Source of the DNA: Gardnerella vaginalis
Lineage (GTDB): Bacteria; Actinomycetota; Actinomycetes; Actinomycetales; Bifidobacteriaceae
Length of the DNA: 64,000 nucleotides
Direction: 5' to 3'
Assembly: GCF_040427915.1 (NCBI RefSeq)
Contig: NZ_JBETXJ010000002.1
Span: forward strand, 1,178,001-1,242,000
In this document: positions 17,401-25,461 of the stretch, piece by piece
Numbering within the stretch: the first letter of the stretch is position 1
How the letters are laid out: every line of letters begins with the position of its first letter
Position numbers and translations under genes: made by a program
Notes under the pieces: generated by a model
Database searches by the model: none
Told to the model about the DNA's origin: nothing
Seen by the model: only the letters and a program-made list of their open reading frames with translations

Positions 17401-18026
17401 GAAAAGTAAGCGAAAATTATGGCAAACTAAGACTTCAAGAGTTGCCTAAAGTTTCCAATGTTCCAGGCCCTGGTCAAGCGCAAAACAATTTCAACGCTAA
17501 TGCAAATGTTTCTAAAGAGTTGAATTTGCTTGAATCTGGCTCAACTAAAGTTAAGCGTGGAAACTTGCTTACATTGCCACTTGGTGGAGGATTAGTTTAC
17601 GTAGAGCCTGTTTATGTACAATCTAGCGGATCTACAAGTTATCCTTTGCTCAAGAAGGTGCTTGTTGCTTTTGGAGACCAAGTTGGGTTTGCTGACACTT
17701 TGGATGAAGCATTAAACCAAGTGTTTGGAGGAAACTCTGGCGCAAACGCTGGCGATGCTTCTAATAATTCTGGCTCAAATGAAAATGTCTCCAATAAAAA
17801 TAATGCAAATAATTCCAATAAGGGCGATGCTAAAAATAGTGCAAATGCACCTGCAAAATCTAATTCTATTAGTGAAAAAGCTAGGATTGCACTTAAACGA
17901 GCAGCTCAAGCATTGAAGGATTCTGATTCTGCAATGAGATCAGGGAATTGGCAAGCATATGGAAAGGCTCAAAAAGAGCTTAGTGATGCTATTAATGATG
18001 CAATGAGTGAAGAAGCTGTTAAGTAG
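14415..18026 (+). CDS. UPF0182 (COG1615) family large membrane protein
   Basis: 1203 residues. A short hydrophobic N-terminus (MLKVIIEIIIGVAWAAFGAYM) is followed by about 150 residues of Asp/Ser/Asn/Lys-rich linker containing 9-bp tandem repeats. Then come about seven membrane segments (residues 200-530) and a long extracytoplasmic domain with family features such as RNIDATKFAYGL, YTHGYGIVAAYGN and RPPY-like ILQPPYYLTLQ. A Ser/Asn-rich spacer and a helical tail end the protein. The family is typical of Actinobacteria and has no established function. No ribosome-binding site precedes ATG 14415; TATAGT at 14397 and TACTAT at 14402 suggest a leaderless or near-leaderless transcript. The Ser/Asp linker is longer than I expect for the family. 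Confidence 0.9.
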   Translation: MLKVIIEIIIGVAWAAFGAYMARKPKNTKVHKRSDYSSDGKKKSNQNNDFADTSSDTSTDDSSDQDVVIESIDEDNSNANVVANVVAKDESKDESNSKNKDKNFSRFTKKIKDWADYYTDDDDLGDIFSDLLEAKKKLEDEGDSSKNSDASKDSKDSENSENSESNTSNISESNKSDNKSSNSKENNRYMRIDFDVNKFVGKSRKWRWIIVAIVVAIAFICSIIFGFSTFITDCMWYAQLGFESVIWIQLAAKIGVWALYALLMAAFGYLSAYIAIKKRPGSEDGVYVKEKGNILDTKKGISSKFAMHVAGVVSLIVGAVFGMQFYSHWVQILLMFNYQSFGIKDPQFGFDNGFYVFTLPGLRLFTRAFIVLLGVSLLFSVITNALMGAVRITLPVGGKGIFNITKSARRQISAWFMLVVIFWSILQILDVFAIVNLDGSKITGGSYTDMNAGVPSSIAMAVITLIVGIVITAWLLKSHALNGNVKIGTRFVVAVKAWRTPAIAVASLVVCAMVLSFAWPALLQRFKVAPNAQELEATYIQRNIDATKFAYGLNNVKKESYNATSEGKSGALAKEAESTAQIRLLDPQVTSPTFRQLQQSKQYYTFADTLSVDKYDIDGVSQDTVIAARELDLAGNDNRNWVNDHTVYTHGYGIVAAYGNKVTADGQPQFMEYGIPTQGKLTKLKKYEPRIYFSPNAPKYSIVGSPKGSAPWEFDYPTGSNGALTTFKGNGGPSVGNFFSKLLHAIRFESDQILFSDRVTSDSQILYDRDPKTRVSKVAPYLTLDGRVYPAVVDGRVKWIVDGYTTSDSYPYSQMTDFGQVTQDSTTTTSRSIKGLTNQRANYIRNSVKATVDAYDGSVDLYVWDKKDPVIKAWRSIFPGHYHDISKISGDLMSHIRYPESLFKVQRHLLAKYHVDSASQFFSGEDFWQTPVDPTESQSLQREDILQPPYYLTLQTRGANKPVFSLVSTYIPAGKITREILTGFLSVNSDAGNVAGKVSENYGKLRLQELPKVSNVPGPGQAQNNFNANANVSKELNLLESGSTKVKRGNLLTLPLGGGLVYVEPVYVQSSGSTSYPLLKKVLVAFGDQVGFADTLDEALNQVFGGNSGANAGDASNNSGSNENVSNKNNANNSNKGDAKNSANAPAKSNSISEKARIALKRAAQALKDSDSAMRSGNWQAYGKAQKELSDAINDAMSEEAVK
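14862..14906 (+). repeat. Five 9-bp in-frame tandem units (consensus GATAGCGAA)
   Basis: Units are GCTAGCAAA, GATAGCAAA, GATAGCGAA and AATAGCGAA (twice). They encode Ser/Lys/Asp/Glu/Asn in the linker of the UPF0182 protein. Copy changes would keep the frame. Confidence 0.75.
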
Positions 18027-18053
18027 AATTAGAAGACAGTTTTGGAACAATAA

Positions 18054-18101
18054 AAATTAATGCCGAACATAATCGATTACATTATGCTCGGCATTAATTT
18101 T
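18054..18101. terminator. Bidirectional terminator
   Basis: A 20-bp stem with one mismatch (left 18054-18073, right 18081-18100) has A's on one side and T's on the other. It lies between the convergent UPF0182 and ABC permease genes. Confidence 0.85.
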
Positions 18102-18112
18102 ATATCTCAGTT

Positions 18113-18904
18113 TTACAGTTGATTATCTGGATCTTCATCGTCTTCCACAGGGCCTAGAAGAAGTTTTTCGGCTGCATTTATAACAAGCATTAGAAGAGCT
18201 GTAAGAATTATTATTGCTATAGTTGCTGAAAAAATAAGTGGAGTTCTAAAAGAGTTATATGCGGATTGAAGCCAAATGCCCAAGCCGTTTCTAGCTCCTA
18301 AATATTCTGCTGTAGCAGCTGTTCCTAAAACATATGCTGCGCTAATTTTAATTCCTCCGAAAATTTGCCTAGCTGCTACGCGCAACTTAACATGCCACAA
18401 AGTCCAAGTAGCATTAGCTCCACAAGTTAATGCAACATCGGTATAAAAACTAGGAACTGCGTCTAATCCTCGAACAGTTTGAACAGCAATAGGAAACATG
18501 CTAAAGATCATTACTATTACTATTTTCCCAGACATTTCAAATCCAAACCAAATCAAGAAAATTGGTGCAATGGAAATTAAAGGCATAGTTTGAGCCGCGC
18601 ACAGTAATGGGAATAAAGCAGACTTAACTAGCTTAGAAACGTGGAAAAATACGCCCAGAAGAATTCCGCATATTATTGCTAATGCAAAGCCAATAACTGT
18701 TTCTTGAGTTGTTATTAGTGCAGCAGGCAATAGAGTAGGGAATGATTCAATTGTGTCTTGCGCAATAGAAGTTGGTGCAGGAATAAGATTCGGCGATATC
18801 TTATAGTATTGGCAAGCAAATTGCCATAGAATCAGCACAATTGCTATTGATATTACAGTTGGCAGACACTTTGCAAGCGTAGTCTTTAAACGCGATTGCG
18901 TCAT
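18113..18904 (-). CDS. ABC transporter permease, SsuC/TauC/ThiX type
   Basis: 263 residues with about six membrane segments. The BPD_transp_1 domain includes LICGILLGVFFHVSKLVKSA and the EAA-loop region ALTCGANATWTLWHVKLRVA followed by GGIKISAAYVLGTAATAEYL, typical of NitT/TauT permeases. It has an AAAAGGATT site about 12 bases upstream. It is divergently arranged with the NMT1-type binding protein at 19221, which is its likely partner. No ATPase gene adjoins this pair, so it probably borrows the one at 24663-25403, an inference. A thiamine-precursor substrate is plausible from the binding-protein family, not proven. Confidence 0.85.
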   Translation of the reverse strand: MTQSRLKTTLAKCLPTVISIAIVLILWQFACQYYKISPNLIPAPTSIAQDTIESFPTLLPAALITTQETVIGFALAIICGILLGVFFHVSKLVKSALFPLLCAAQTMPLISIAPIFLIWFGFEMSGKIVIVMIFSMFPIAVQTVRGLDAVPSFYTDVALTCGANATWTLWHVKLRVAARQIFGGIKISAAYVLGTAATAEYLGARNGLGIWLQSAYNSFRTPLIFSATIAIIILTALLMLVINAAEKLLLGPVEDDEDPDNQL

Positions 18905-18951
18905 TTATTTTCAATCCTTTTCTTGAATATTAAAATAGTGACATAAAAATA

Positions 18952-18971
18952 GCGATTGCTGCCCCAATCGC
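18952..18971. repeat. Inverted repeat GCGATTG-N6-CAATCGC in divergent intergenic region
   Basis: A perfect 7-bp inverted repeat with a 6-nt spacer lies 48 bp upstream of the minus-strand permease start. It could be an operator or a hairpin in that gene's 5' UTR. The rest of 18905-19086 is AT-rich and shows nothing else I can name. Confidence 0.4.
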
Positions 18972-19086
18972 ATAAATTCAGAAATAAGAATAGCACGTGT
19001 ATTCTATCAGAATCTTATGTTTGTAACATGATTACTAATTTGTCGATTGAATCGTGCATAATCAAAATGTTTCGTGAGTCAATGTG

Positions 19087-19217
19087 TGGCAAACCTAGTC
19101 AAACTCTTAGAGCTTGATAGGGGGCATTGAACGGCGCGGGCTAGGCCCTTGATACCGTTTTCTGCCAAGTCTGTGCTGCATTTCCCAGAAAATGGTAAGT
19201 AAAAACAAAGTAGGGAA
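19087..19217 (+). promoter_or_regulatory. Structured leader of the NMT1-type binding protein (riboswitch candidate, class unknown)
   Basis: It folds by eye as a three-way junction. P1 is TGGCA (19087) with TGCCA (19163). P2 is CCTA/TAGG then TCAA/TTGA then CTC/GAG (19094-19121). P3 is CGG/CCG enclosing GGGC-TAG-GCCC (19132-19157). An unpaired GGGCATTGAA joins P2 and P3. Downstream, TTCCC (19182-19186) can pair with GGGAA (19213-19217), the putative ribosome-binding site, or alternatively be locked in a CATTT/AAATG hairpin (19179-19194). That is a plausible translational switch. It lacks the TPP core motifs, and I cannot match it to a named class. Confidence 0.5.
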
Positions 19218-19220
19218 CTC

Positions 19221-20273
19221 ATGAATATGCGTGTTTTAAAGCGTAGTCTTGCGTTTATTCTTTCTGCATTTTGTGCATTATCTCTTTCTGCATGTGGATT
19301 TGAGGGTAATAATCAAAACTCGAATCTTCGTAAAGTATCTTTTATGCTTTTTTGGGCACCAGATACTAATCACATTGGTATCTATGTTGCAAAGCATAAA
19401 GGTTGGTTTAAGGATGCAGGATTAGATGTAGATATGCTTGCTGTTGCTCCAACTGGTTCTGAACATGCTGTAGATAGTGGTGCAGCTGATTTTGCTCTTA
19501 CTACATTAACTAATGTTGCTGATACTTCTACAAAGGGTGCTAATCTTGAGCAGGTTATGCAAGTGCAGCAAAAACCAAGTGCTATCTGGTGTGCTCTTGC
19601 TAAAAACAATAAGATTCATTCTCCTAAAGATTTTGATGGAAAAACTTATGCGTCTTTTGGTGCTGCAGAAAGTGATGTTGTAATTAACAGAATGATTCAG
19701 CATGATGGCGGCAAGGGTAAATTCGATAAAGTTACTGTTGGAACCTCAACTTTCCGTACTCTTGAATCTGGTAAAGCTGATTTTGGCGGATTCTATGGCA
19801 CTTGGGAAGGTGTTCAAGCAGATATGTTCGGTCCTAAGCTTCGTTGTTTTAGATCTAGAGATTATGGAGTTCCTGGTCAGCCAGATACGATTGGTATTAT
19901 TACTAATAAGCGAACAATTAAACGTGATCCTAAGCTTGTTCGCGCATTCGTTAAAGCTGCAAAGCGTGGTTATGAATACGCGTATTCGCACCCAGATGAA
20001 GCATCTGACATTTTGGTTAAAGAAGCGAAAGACGCAAATCTTAATCCAAAATTTGTTAAACGCAGCATGAAACTGATCGTCGATGGGCAGTATTGGGGAA
20101 ACCATGCAGATATTAAAAGTGGCAAGTTTGTGTTTGGTACAAGTGATGTTAAAGGTGCTCAAGACTACTTTGACTTCTTAAGCCAAGGAGGAGCTTACAC
20201 TGATGCAAAAGGTAAAGTAACTCATAAAACTCCTCAAGCTAAAGAATTATCCACCGACGAATTCTTAAAGTAG
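19221..20273 (+). CDS. ABC transporter substrate-binding lipoprotein, NMT1/THI5-like
   Basis: 350 residues. The signal peptide ends in a lipobox-like LSLSACGF, so it is probably a lipid-anchored protein on the outer face of the membrane. The NMT1/ThiY-type fold is seen in FMLFWAPDTNHIGIYVAKHK, GWFKDAGLDVDMLAVAPTGS, DSGAADFALTTLTNVAD and FGGFYGTWEGVQ. Members bind pyrimidine or other thiamine precursors, among other ligands. ATG 19221 lies 3 bases after GGGAA; ATG 19227 is an alternative with better spacing. It is divergent from its presumed permease (18113-18904) and is preceded by a structured leader. Confidence 0.85.
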   Translation: MNMRVLKRSLAFILSAFCALSLSACGFEGNNQNSNLRKVSFMLFWAPDTNHIGIYVAKHKGWFKDAGLDVDMLAVAPTGSEHAVDSGAADFALTTLTNVADTSTKGANLEQVMQVQQKPSAIWCALAKNNKIHSPKDFDGKTYASFGAAESDVVINRMIQHDGGKGKFDKVTVGTSTFRTLESGKADFGGFYGTWEGVQADMFGPKLRCFRSRDYGVPGQPDTIGIITNKRTIKRDPKLVRAFVKAAKRGYEYAYSHPDEASDILVKEAKDANLNPKFVKRSMKLIVDGQYWGNHADIKSGKFVFGTSDVKGAQDYFDFLSQGGAYTDAKGKVTHKTPQAKELSTDEFLK

Positions 20274-20352
20274 TTTTTGCTAAAGTTTTAAACAATAACC
20301 GCATTATTTAAACAATGACCGCCTTATTGGTAGAATAGTGCGCAGTATATGA

Positions 20353-20401
20353 GGGCGTATCGAGAGTCTACGTATTTAAGTAGTATTCAATCGGTACGCC
20401 C
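20353..20401 (+). promoter_or_regulatory. Long hairpin in the pth upstream region
   Basis: GGGCGTATCGA (20353) pairs with TCGGTACGCCC (20391) with a single G-U, and an inner CTAC/GTAG extends it. No T tract follows, so it is unlikely to be a terminator. It ends 36 bp before the pth start codon and may act in that leader. Confidence 0.45.
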
Positions 20402-20437
20402 ATTTCGTTGTTGAGTTTATGAGTTGGAGTGTGCGCT

Positions 20438-21037
20438 ATGGCATCGGATTTTTGGCTGATTGTGGGACTTGGAAATCCTGGATCGAAGTATGAAGGTACA
20501 CGTCATAATATGGGATTTATGGTTGCAGACGTGCTAAGTGAGCGTTGGTCAATATCTTTTTCCGACCATAAGGGCTTGTCAAAATTAGGCAAGGGAGTAA
20601 TGAATTTAGACGGTAAGTCGGCGAAGTTTTTCCTCGCTAAGCCGCTCACATTTATGAACGATTCTGGTGCTGCTGTTTCGTCAATAAGCTCGTATTATCA
20701 GATTGAAACTGACCATATTGTGATTATTCATGACGATATGGATTTGGATTTTGGTCGTATTAAAGTAAAATCTGGCGGTTCGGCTGGAGGCCATAATGGT
20801 ATTCGTTCTATTGATCGCAGCCTTGGAACTCCGCAATATGCTCGTGTGAGAATGGGTGTGGGGCATGCTCAGCGCGGAGCGCACGCTCATGATAATACTG
20901 TTAATTGGGTTTTGGGCGGTTTTGCTGGTGCGCAAAAATCTGAACTTCCTAATTTTTTGGCAGATGGCGCTGATGCAGTAGAAAGTGTGATCTTCCGCGG
21001 ACTTAGCGCCACTCAGGAGCATTTCAATGGCAAATAA
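20438..21037 (+). CDS. pth: Peptidyl-tRNA hydrolase
   Basis: 199 residues from ATG 20438, with GGAG 9 bases upstream; an in-frame GTG at 20429 is closer to that site and less likely. It releases tRNA from prematurely dropped peptidyl-tRNA. Family motifs are present: WLIVGLGNPGSKYEGTRHN with the catalytic His, AKPLTFMNDSGAAV, VIIHDDMDLDFGRI and GSAGGHNGIRSI. The last 11 bases overlap the start of mfd, the common bacterial pth-mfd arrangement, so the two are translationally coupled. Confidence 0.97.
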   Translation: MASDFWLIVGLGNPGSKYEGTRHNMGFMVADVLSERWSISFSDHKGLSKLGKGVMNLDGKSAKFFLAKPLTFMNDSGAAVSSISSYYQIETDHIVIIHDDMDLDFGRIKVKSGGSAGGHNGIRSIDRSLGTPQYARVRMGVGHAQRGAHAHDNTVNWVLGGFAGAQKSELPNFLADGADAVESVIFRGLSATQEHFNGK

Positions 21038-24000
21038 ATCTGATTTTTTTGCTAACAATATGTCAGATTCTAAAGATTTTATAAATTCTAACGTTTCTTT
21101 TGAAAATATACTTAAAGATATTTTAGATAAAAACGAAGCGTTTAAATCTTTAGTTTCTAACGTGCTAGATTTTCCAAATCCGCTTACTGTTGCATCTCCT
21201 TTAGGTTCTAGACCTGCTATAACCGCTGCAATATCAAAGGGTAGTCATGTTGTACTAATTACTCCATCTGGTAGAGATGCTAGTGATGCTGTTTCTTCAA
21301 TACGAGATTGGTATGACGGAGATCCTCAGGATATTGCCGAACTAGAGGCTTGGGAGACTCTTCCTCATGAGCGTCTTTCTCCTAGAGCAGACACTGTGGC
21401 AAGTAGAATGTCGGTTTTTAGAAGATTAAAACATCCTCAAAGTGGCAAGAATAGAATGTTTAGCCCAATTCGTGTGCTTGTTATGCCAGTTCGTTCTATT
21501 ATTCAGCCAGTTGTTGAAAATATTTCAGACGTGGAGCCTCTTGTTTTTGAATGTGGTAAAGAAGTTCCTATAGATTCTGCTGTAAAACGTCTTGTTGAAA
21601 ACTCTTATAATCGCGTTGAGTTGGTTATGAATCGTGGAGAATTTGCGGTTAGAGGTGGAATAATAGATGTTTTTTCTCCAACGATGAATCATCCTGTTAG
21701 AATCGAATTTTTTGGAGACGAAATCGACACGATTAAGCAGTTTCACGCATCTGATCAACGCACATACGGTGAGAATATTAATAGTATTTGGGCTACTGCT
21801 TGTAGAGAATTACAGCTTACAAAAGATATTCAAAATCGTGCAAAATCTTTGATTGGTAAAATTCAAAATGCTGACGACATGTTGGAATCCATATCGAATG
21901 CAATACCAGTAGAAGGTATGGAGTCTCTGCTTCCAGCATTAGTTGATAAAATGGAACCAGTAGAAAATCTGCTTCCAAAAGATTCTATAATATTGATTTC
22001 TGACCCAGAAAAATGTAGGCGCGCAGCTCAAGATTTAAGTAGAACTGCTAATGAATTTTTGGCAGCAAGTTGGCATGTAGCTGCATCTGGTAGAGGAGCA
22101 GGTGCTCCAATCACATTCGATCAGGCGAGTTTTCTTGATTTTGATGAAACTTTAGCAAGCTTAGAAAATAAGAATCATCAGGTAATAAATTTAACGAGTT
22201 TCGGATCTGATAAGTCGCCAGCAACCGTCGATTTTAAAGAATCTGGCGAAAATAAAATTGTAAAAAATAGCCGTCTAGAATTGAGCATTAAATCTCCTCA
22301 AGAATTTAGAGGAGACAATGAAAAGATTTCTAGTGGAATATCTGGTCTTATAGAAAACGGATTTAAAGTTTACATAATTGCATCCGCATATGGAACCTTA
22401 TCAAGACTAAGTCGCGCAATACAATCAACTGGAATTTTTGATTTTATACCGATTCAATCGCAAATAGTGGACGGTTTCATAGATGAACAAAGTAAAATCG
22501 CTATTCTTACAGAAAGAGATTTGACTGGAAAAACATCTTCTGCAAGCGCGCTTAAAACCCCTAGGAGAAGACGAAAATCAATAGACCTTCTAGATCTTAA
22601 ACCAGGCGATTTTGTTGTTCATGATCAGCATGGAATCGGCAAATTTATAGGCATGAGGCAGCGAAATATAAAAACTTCAAGTGGAGAAGCTACTCGTGAA
22701 TACTTGGAAATTGAATACGCGCCAAGTAAACGTAATGCGCCTGCCGACAAGCTTTTTATTCCAACAGATCAACTCGACTTGGTTAGCAAATATATTGGGG
22801 CTGAAATTCCAAATTTAAACAAACTTGGAGGATCAGATTGGGCTGCTACAAAGGCAAAAGCTAAAAAGCATGTTCAAGAAGTTGCAGAAGATTTAATCAA
22901 ATTATATTCAGCCAGAGCATCTACTAAAGGTTTTGCCTTCAGCTCTGACACTCCGTGGCAAAAAGAGCTGGAAGATGCGTTTCCGTATCAAGAAACGCCA
23001 GATCAGCTTACTACTATTGACGAAGTTAAACAAGATATGCAGAAGCCAATTCCAATGGATAGGTTGATTTGCGGAGATGTTGGGTTTGGTAAAACGGAGA
23101 TTGCTGTTCGAGCTGCATTTAAAGCTGTTCAAGACGGTAAACAAGTAGTTGTTCTGGCGCCAACCACTCTTTTGGTTCAGCAGCATTACGAGACTTTCAC
23201 TAACCGTTTTTCTGGCTTTCCTGTAACAGTTGCTGCAATGAGCAGATTCCAGAGTGCAAAAGAAATAGACGCTACAATGCAAGGAATAGAATCTGGACAA
23301 GTAGATGTTGTTGTTGGAACTCATAAACTTTTAAACCCAAATATAAAATTTAAAGATTTAGGATTAGTGATTATAGACGAAGAACAACGTTTTGGTGTTG
23401 AGCACAAGGAGACTTTGAAAGCTTTGCGCACAAACGTAGATGTGCTTAGCCTTTCTGCAACGCCTATTCCTCGAACGCTTGAAATGGCTGTTACGGGTAT
23501 TCGTGAAATGTCTACGCTTGCTACGCCTCCAGAAGATCGTTTACCAGTCTTGACTTATGTTGGAGCATATGAAGATGCACAAGTTGCAGCCTGTGTTAAA
23601 CGTGAATTATTGCGTGGAGGACAGGTATTTTACGTGCATAATCGAGTAGAAGATATTAGTAAAATTGCCTCTAATATTCAAAAACTTGTGCCAGATGCTC
23701 GAGTGGCGATTGCGCACGGAAAAATGGGTGAGAAGCAACTTGACACTATTATTCGTGATTTTTGGCATAGGGATATTGACGTTCTTGTTTGCACTACGAT
23801 TATTGAAACAGGATTAGATATTTCTAATGCAAATACGCTTATTGTAGATCACGCTGACAGATTCGGCTTAAGCCAGCTTCATCAATTACGAGGACGAGTT
23901 GGCAGAGGTCGTGAGCGCGCATACGCGTACTTTTTGTACGATCCTACTAAACCTATGACTCAGCAGGCTCACGACAGGCTTGCAACAATCGCTCAATATA

Positions 24001-24629
24001 CTGCTCTTGGCTCTGGTTTTGATGTTGCTATGAAGGATTTGGAATTGCGCGGAACTGGCAATTTGCTTGGCGATGCTCAGAGTGGACATATTGAAGGAGT
24101 CGGATTCGATTTATATGTTCGGATGGTATCTGAAGCTGTTGAAAAATATAAGGAACCAGATCATAAAGAGTCCATATCTGTTTCTATTGATTTGCCAATA
24201 GAAGCCTCAATTCCAGTATCTTATATTGATTCAGATAAATTACGTTTGGAAGCTTATAGGAAGCTTGCTGAAGCTCAGAATGATGAAGACTTAAAAGAGA
24301 TTTTCAATGAGTTAAGCGATAGATATGGGAATCCTCCTAAATCCTTACAAACATTATTTGATGTTGCAAGATTGCGTTTTAAAGCTAAACAAATGGGTGT
24401 TAATCAAATAAGCATGCAAGGTAAAACTGTGCGCGTTATTGGCGTAGATCCAGCTCAATCTGTTTGGATGCGTTTGAGTAGGATCTACAAGGGAGCACAG
24501 TTTAAGCCTGTAACCCACACAATGATTTTTCCATCTCCTTTTGCGTCTGTTCTAGGAGATTCGTCGTCTATGAGTGAAAAAGAGATAGTCGAATGGACTA
24601 AACAACTTTTAGAAGACATTGATTGGTAA
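21027..24629 (+). CDS. mfd: Transcription-repair coupling factor
   Basis: 1200 residues, full length. Mfd removes RNA polymerase stalled at DNA lesions and recruits UvrA. The UvrB-like N-terminal domain is seen at LTVASPLGSRPAITAAISKG and AELEAWETLPHERLSPRAD. The RNA-polymerase-interacting CarD-like domain follows at KPGDFVVHDQHGIGKFIGM. The translocase has Walker A GDVGFGKTEIAVRAAF, the DEEQ box VIIDEEQRFGVEH, motif III LSATPIPRTLEM and helicase C motifs ending in HQLRGRVGRGRERAY. The C-terminal TRCF domain is present. Start ATG 21027 has GGAG 6 bases upstream, inside pth. Confidence 0.97.
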   Translation: MANKSDFFANNMSDSKDFINSNVSFENILKDILDKNEAFKSLVSNVLDFPNPLTVASPLGSRPAITAAISKGSHVVLITPSGRDASDAVSSIRDWYDGDPQDIAELEAWETLPHERLSPRADTVASRMSVFRRLKHPQSGKNRMFSPIRVLVMPVRSIIQPVVENISDVEPLVFECGKEVPIDSAVKRLVENSYNRVELVMNRGEFAVRGGIIDVFSPTMNHPVRIEFFGDEIDTIKQFHASDQRTYGENINSIWATACRELQLTKDIQNRAKSLIGKIQNADDMLESISNAIPVEGMESLLPALVDKMEPVENLLPKDSIILISDPEKCRRAAQDLSRTANEFLAASWHVAASGRGAGAPITFDQASFLDFDETLASLENKNHQVINLTSFGSDKSPATVDFKESGENKIVKNSRLELSIKSPQEFRGDNEKISSGISGLIENGFKVYIIASAYGTLSRLSRAIQSTGIFDFIPIQSQIVDGFIDEQSKIAILTERDLTGKTSSASALKTPRRRRKSIDLLDLKPGDFVVHDQHGIGKFIGMRQRNIKTSSGEATREYLEIEYAPSKRNAPADKLFIPTDQLDLVSKYIGAEIPNLNKLGGSDWAATKAKAKKHVQEVAEDLIKLYSARASTKGFAFSSDTPWQKELEDAFPYQETPDQLTTIDEVKQDMQKPIPMDRLICGDVGFGKTEIAVRAAFKAVQDGKQVVVLAPTTLLVQQHYETFTNRFSGFPVTVAAMSRFQSAKEIDATMQGIESGQVDVVVGTHKLLNPNIKFKDLGLVIIDEEQRFGVEHKETLKALRTNVDVLSLSATPIPRTLEMAVTGIREMSTLATPPEDRLPVLTYVGAYEDAQVAACVKRELLRGGQVFYVHNRVEDISKIASNIQKLVPDARVAIAHGKMGEKQLDTIIRDFWHRDIDVLVCTTIIETGLDISNANTLIVDHADRFGLSQLHQLRGRVGRGRERAYAYFLYDPTKPMTQQAHDRLATIAQYTALGSGFDVAMKDLELRGTGNLLGDAQSGHIEGVGFDLYVRMVSEAVEKYKEPDHKESISVSIDLPIEASIPVSYIDSDKLRLEAYRKLAEAQNDEDLKEIFNELSDRYGNPPKSLQTLFDVARLRFKAKQMGVNQISMQGKTVRVIGVDPAQSVWMRLSRIYKGAQFKPVTHTMIFPSPFASVLGDSSSMSEKEIVEWTKQLLEDIDW

Positions 24630-24662
24630 AAATTAATCGGTGAGTTTTAAATAGTAGACATG

Positions 24663-25403
24663 TCACTTTAAGGCAAGTCTTAAATCATCTTCAATAGAAA
24701 CATGATTTGTAGGTCTTCCTTGCGAATCAACACTGCTTCTATCGATATTCCATTGCCTTGATATTACGCCATTTTGAAGCATTAGAATACGATCTGATAA
24801 TCTTACGGCTTCCGCAATATCGTGAGTAACCATGATTGTGCTCCAGCCGTTTTGTGTTCTTAGCTTAGCTAGAAGATCTTGCATGTCTAGTCTTGTTAAA
24901 GCATCTAATGCGCCGAAAGGTTCGTCTAAAAGCAATAGCTCTGGGTTTCTTACTAATGCTCTAGCTAAAGAGACGCGTTGAGCTTGACCGCCAGAAAGTT
25001 GAGAAGGCCATTTATCGGCGTATTCTTCTAATTGCATTTTGCTAAGAGCATTATTTGCAAGTTTTTTAAGATTGTTTTTACTGTCCGAAAGACCAAAAAC
25101 AACATTTTCACCAATTTTTAGCCATGGGATTAATCTTGCATCTTGGAATCCTATAGCCTGCATATCTGTAACGTTTATACTGCCGCTTGTAGGTTTTAGT
25201 AAACCAGATATTACTTTAAGAAGAGTTGTTTTTCCGCAACCTGATCTGCCAATAAGAGAGACAAACTCGCCTTGCTTAATGTTTAAATTAATATCTTTCA
25301 AAACCTTATAAGTGTCGTCAAACGCTACTTCGATATGTGTTAAAGAAACACAGTAGGAATTGTTGCCATTATCAGCATTATTTCCATTGTTTTGAATGTT
25401 CAT
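24663..25403 (-). CDS. ABC transporter ATPase, ThiZ/SsuB/TauB type
   Basis: 246 residues. Walker A is LIGRSGCGKTTLLKVISGL, the signature is LSGGQAQRVSLARALV and Walker B is LLLLDEPFGALDALTR, followed by the switch His in IMVTHDIAEAV. It energises import and sits on the cytoplasmic face of the membrane. It is last in the minus-strand operon permease (26654-27451), binding protein (25462-26466), ATPase, which starts behind a TPP riboswitch, so the cargo is probably thiamine or a precursor. It may also serve the ATPase-less importer at 18113-20273. Good TAGGAG site upstream. Confidence 0.92.
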   Translation of the reverse strand: MNIQNNGNNADNGNNSYCVSLTHIEVAFDDTYKVLKDINLNIKQGEFVSLIGRSGCGKTTLLKVISGLLKPTSGSINVTDMQAIGFQDARLIPWLKIGENVVFGLSDSKNNLKKLANNALSKMQLEEYADKWPSQLSGGQAQRVSLARALVRNPELLLLDEPFGALDALTRLDMQDLLAKLRTQNGWSTIMVTHDIAEAVRLSDRILMLQNGVISRQWNIDRSSVDSQGRPTNHVSIEDDLRLALK

Positions 25404-25461
25404 ATTAACTCCTACTGTGTTTTGATTTTGAAAATTATTTATCGTATTTTAAAGGTTTAGG

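Noticed and set aside
19087..19217. Cyclic-di-GMP-I or TPP riboswitch
   Set aside because: GGCAAACC resembles the start of the cyclic-di-GMP aptamer, but GGGACGCAAAGC and later motifs are missing. The THI-box motifs CTGAGA and the ACCTGAT region are absent.
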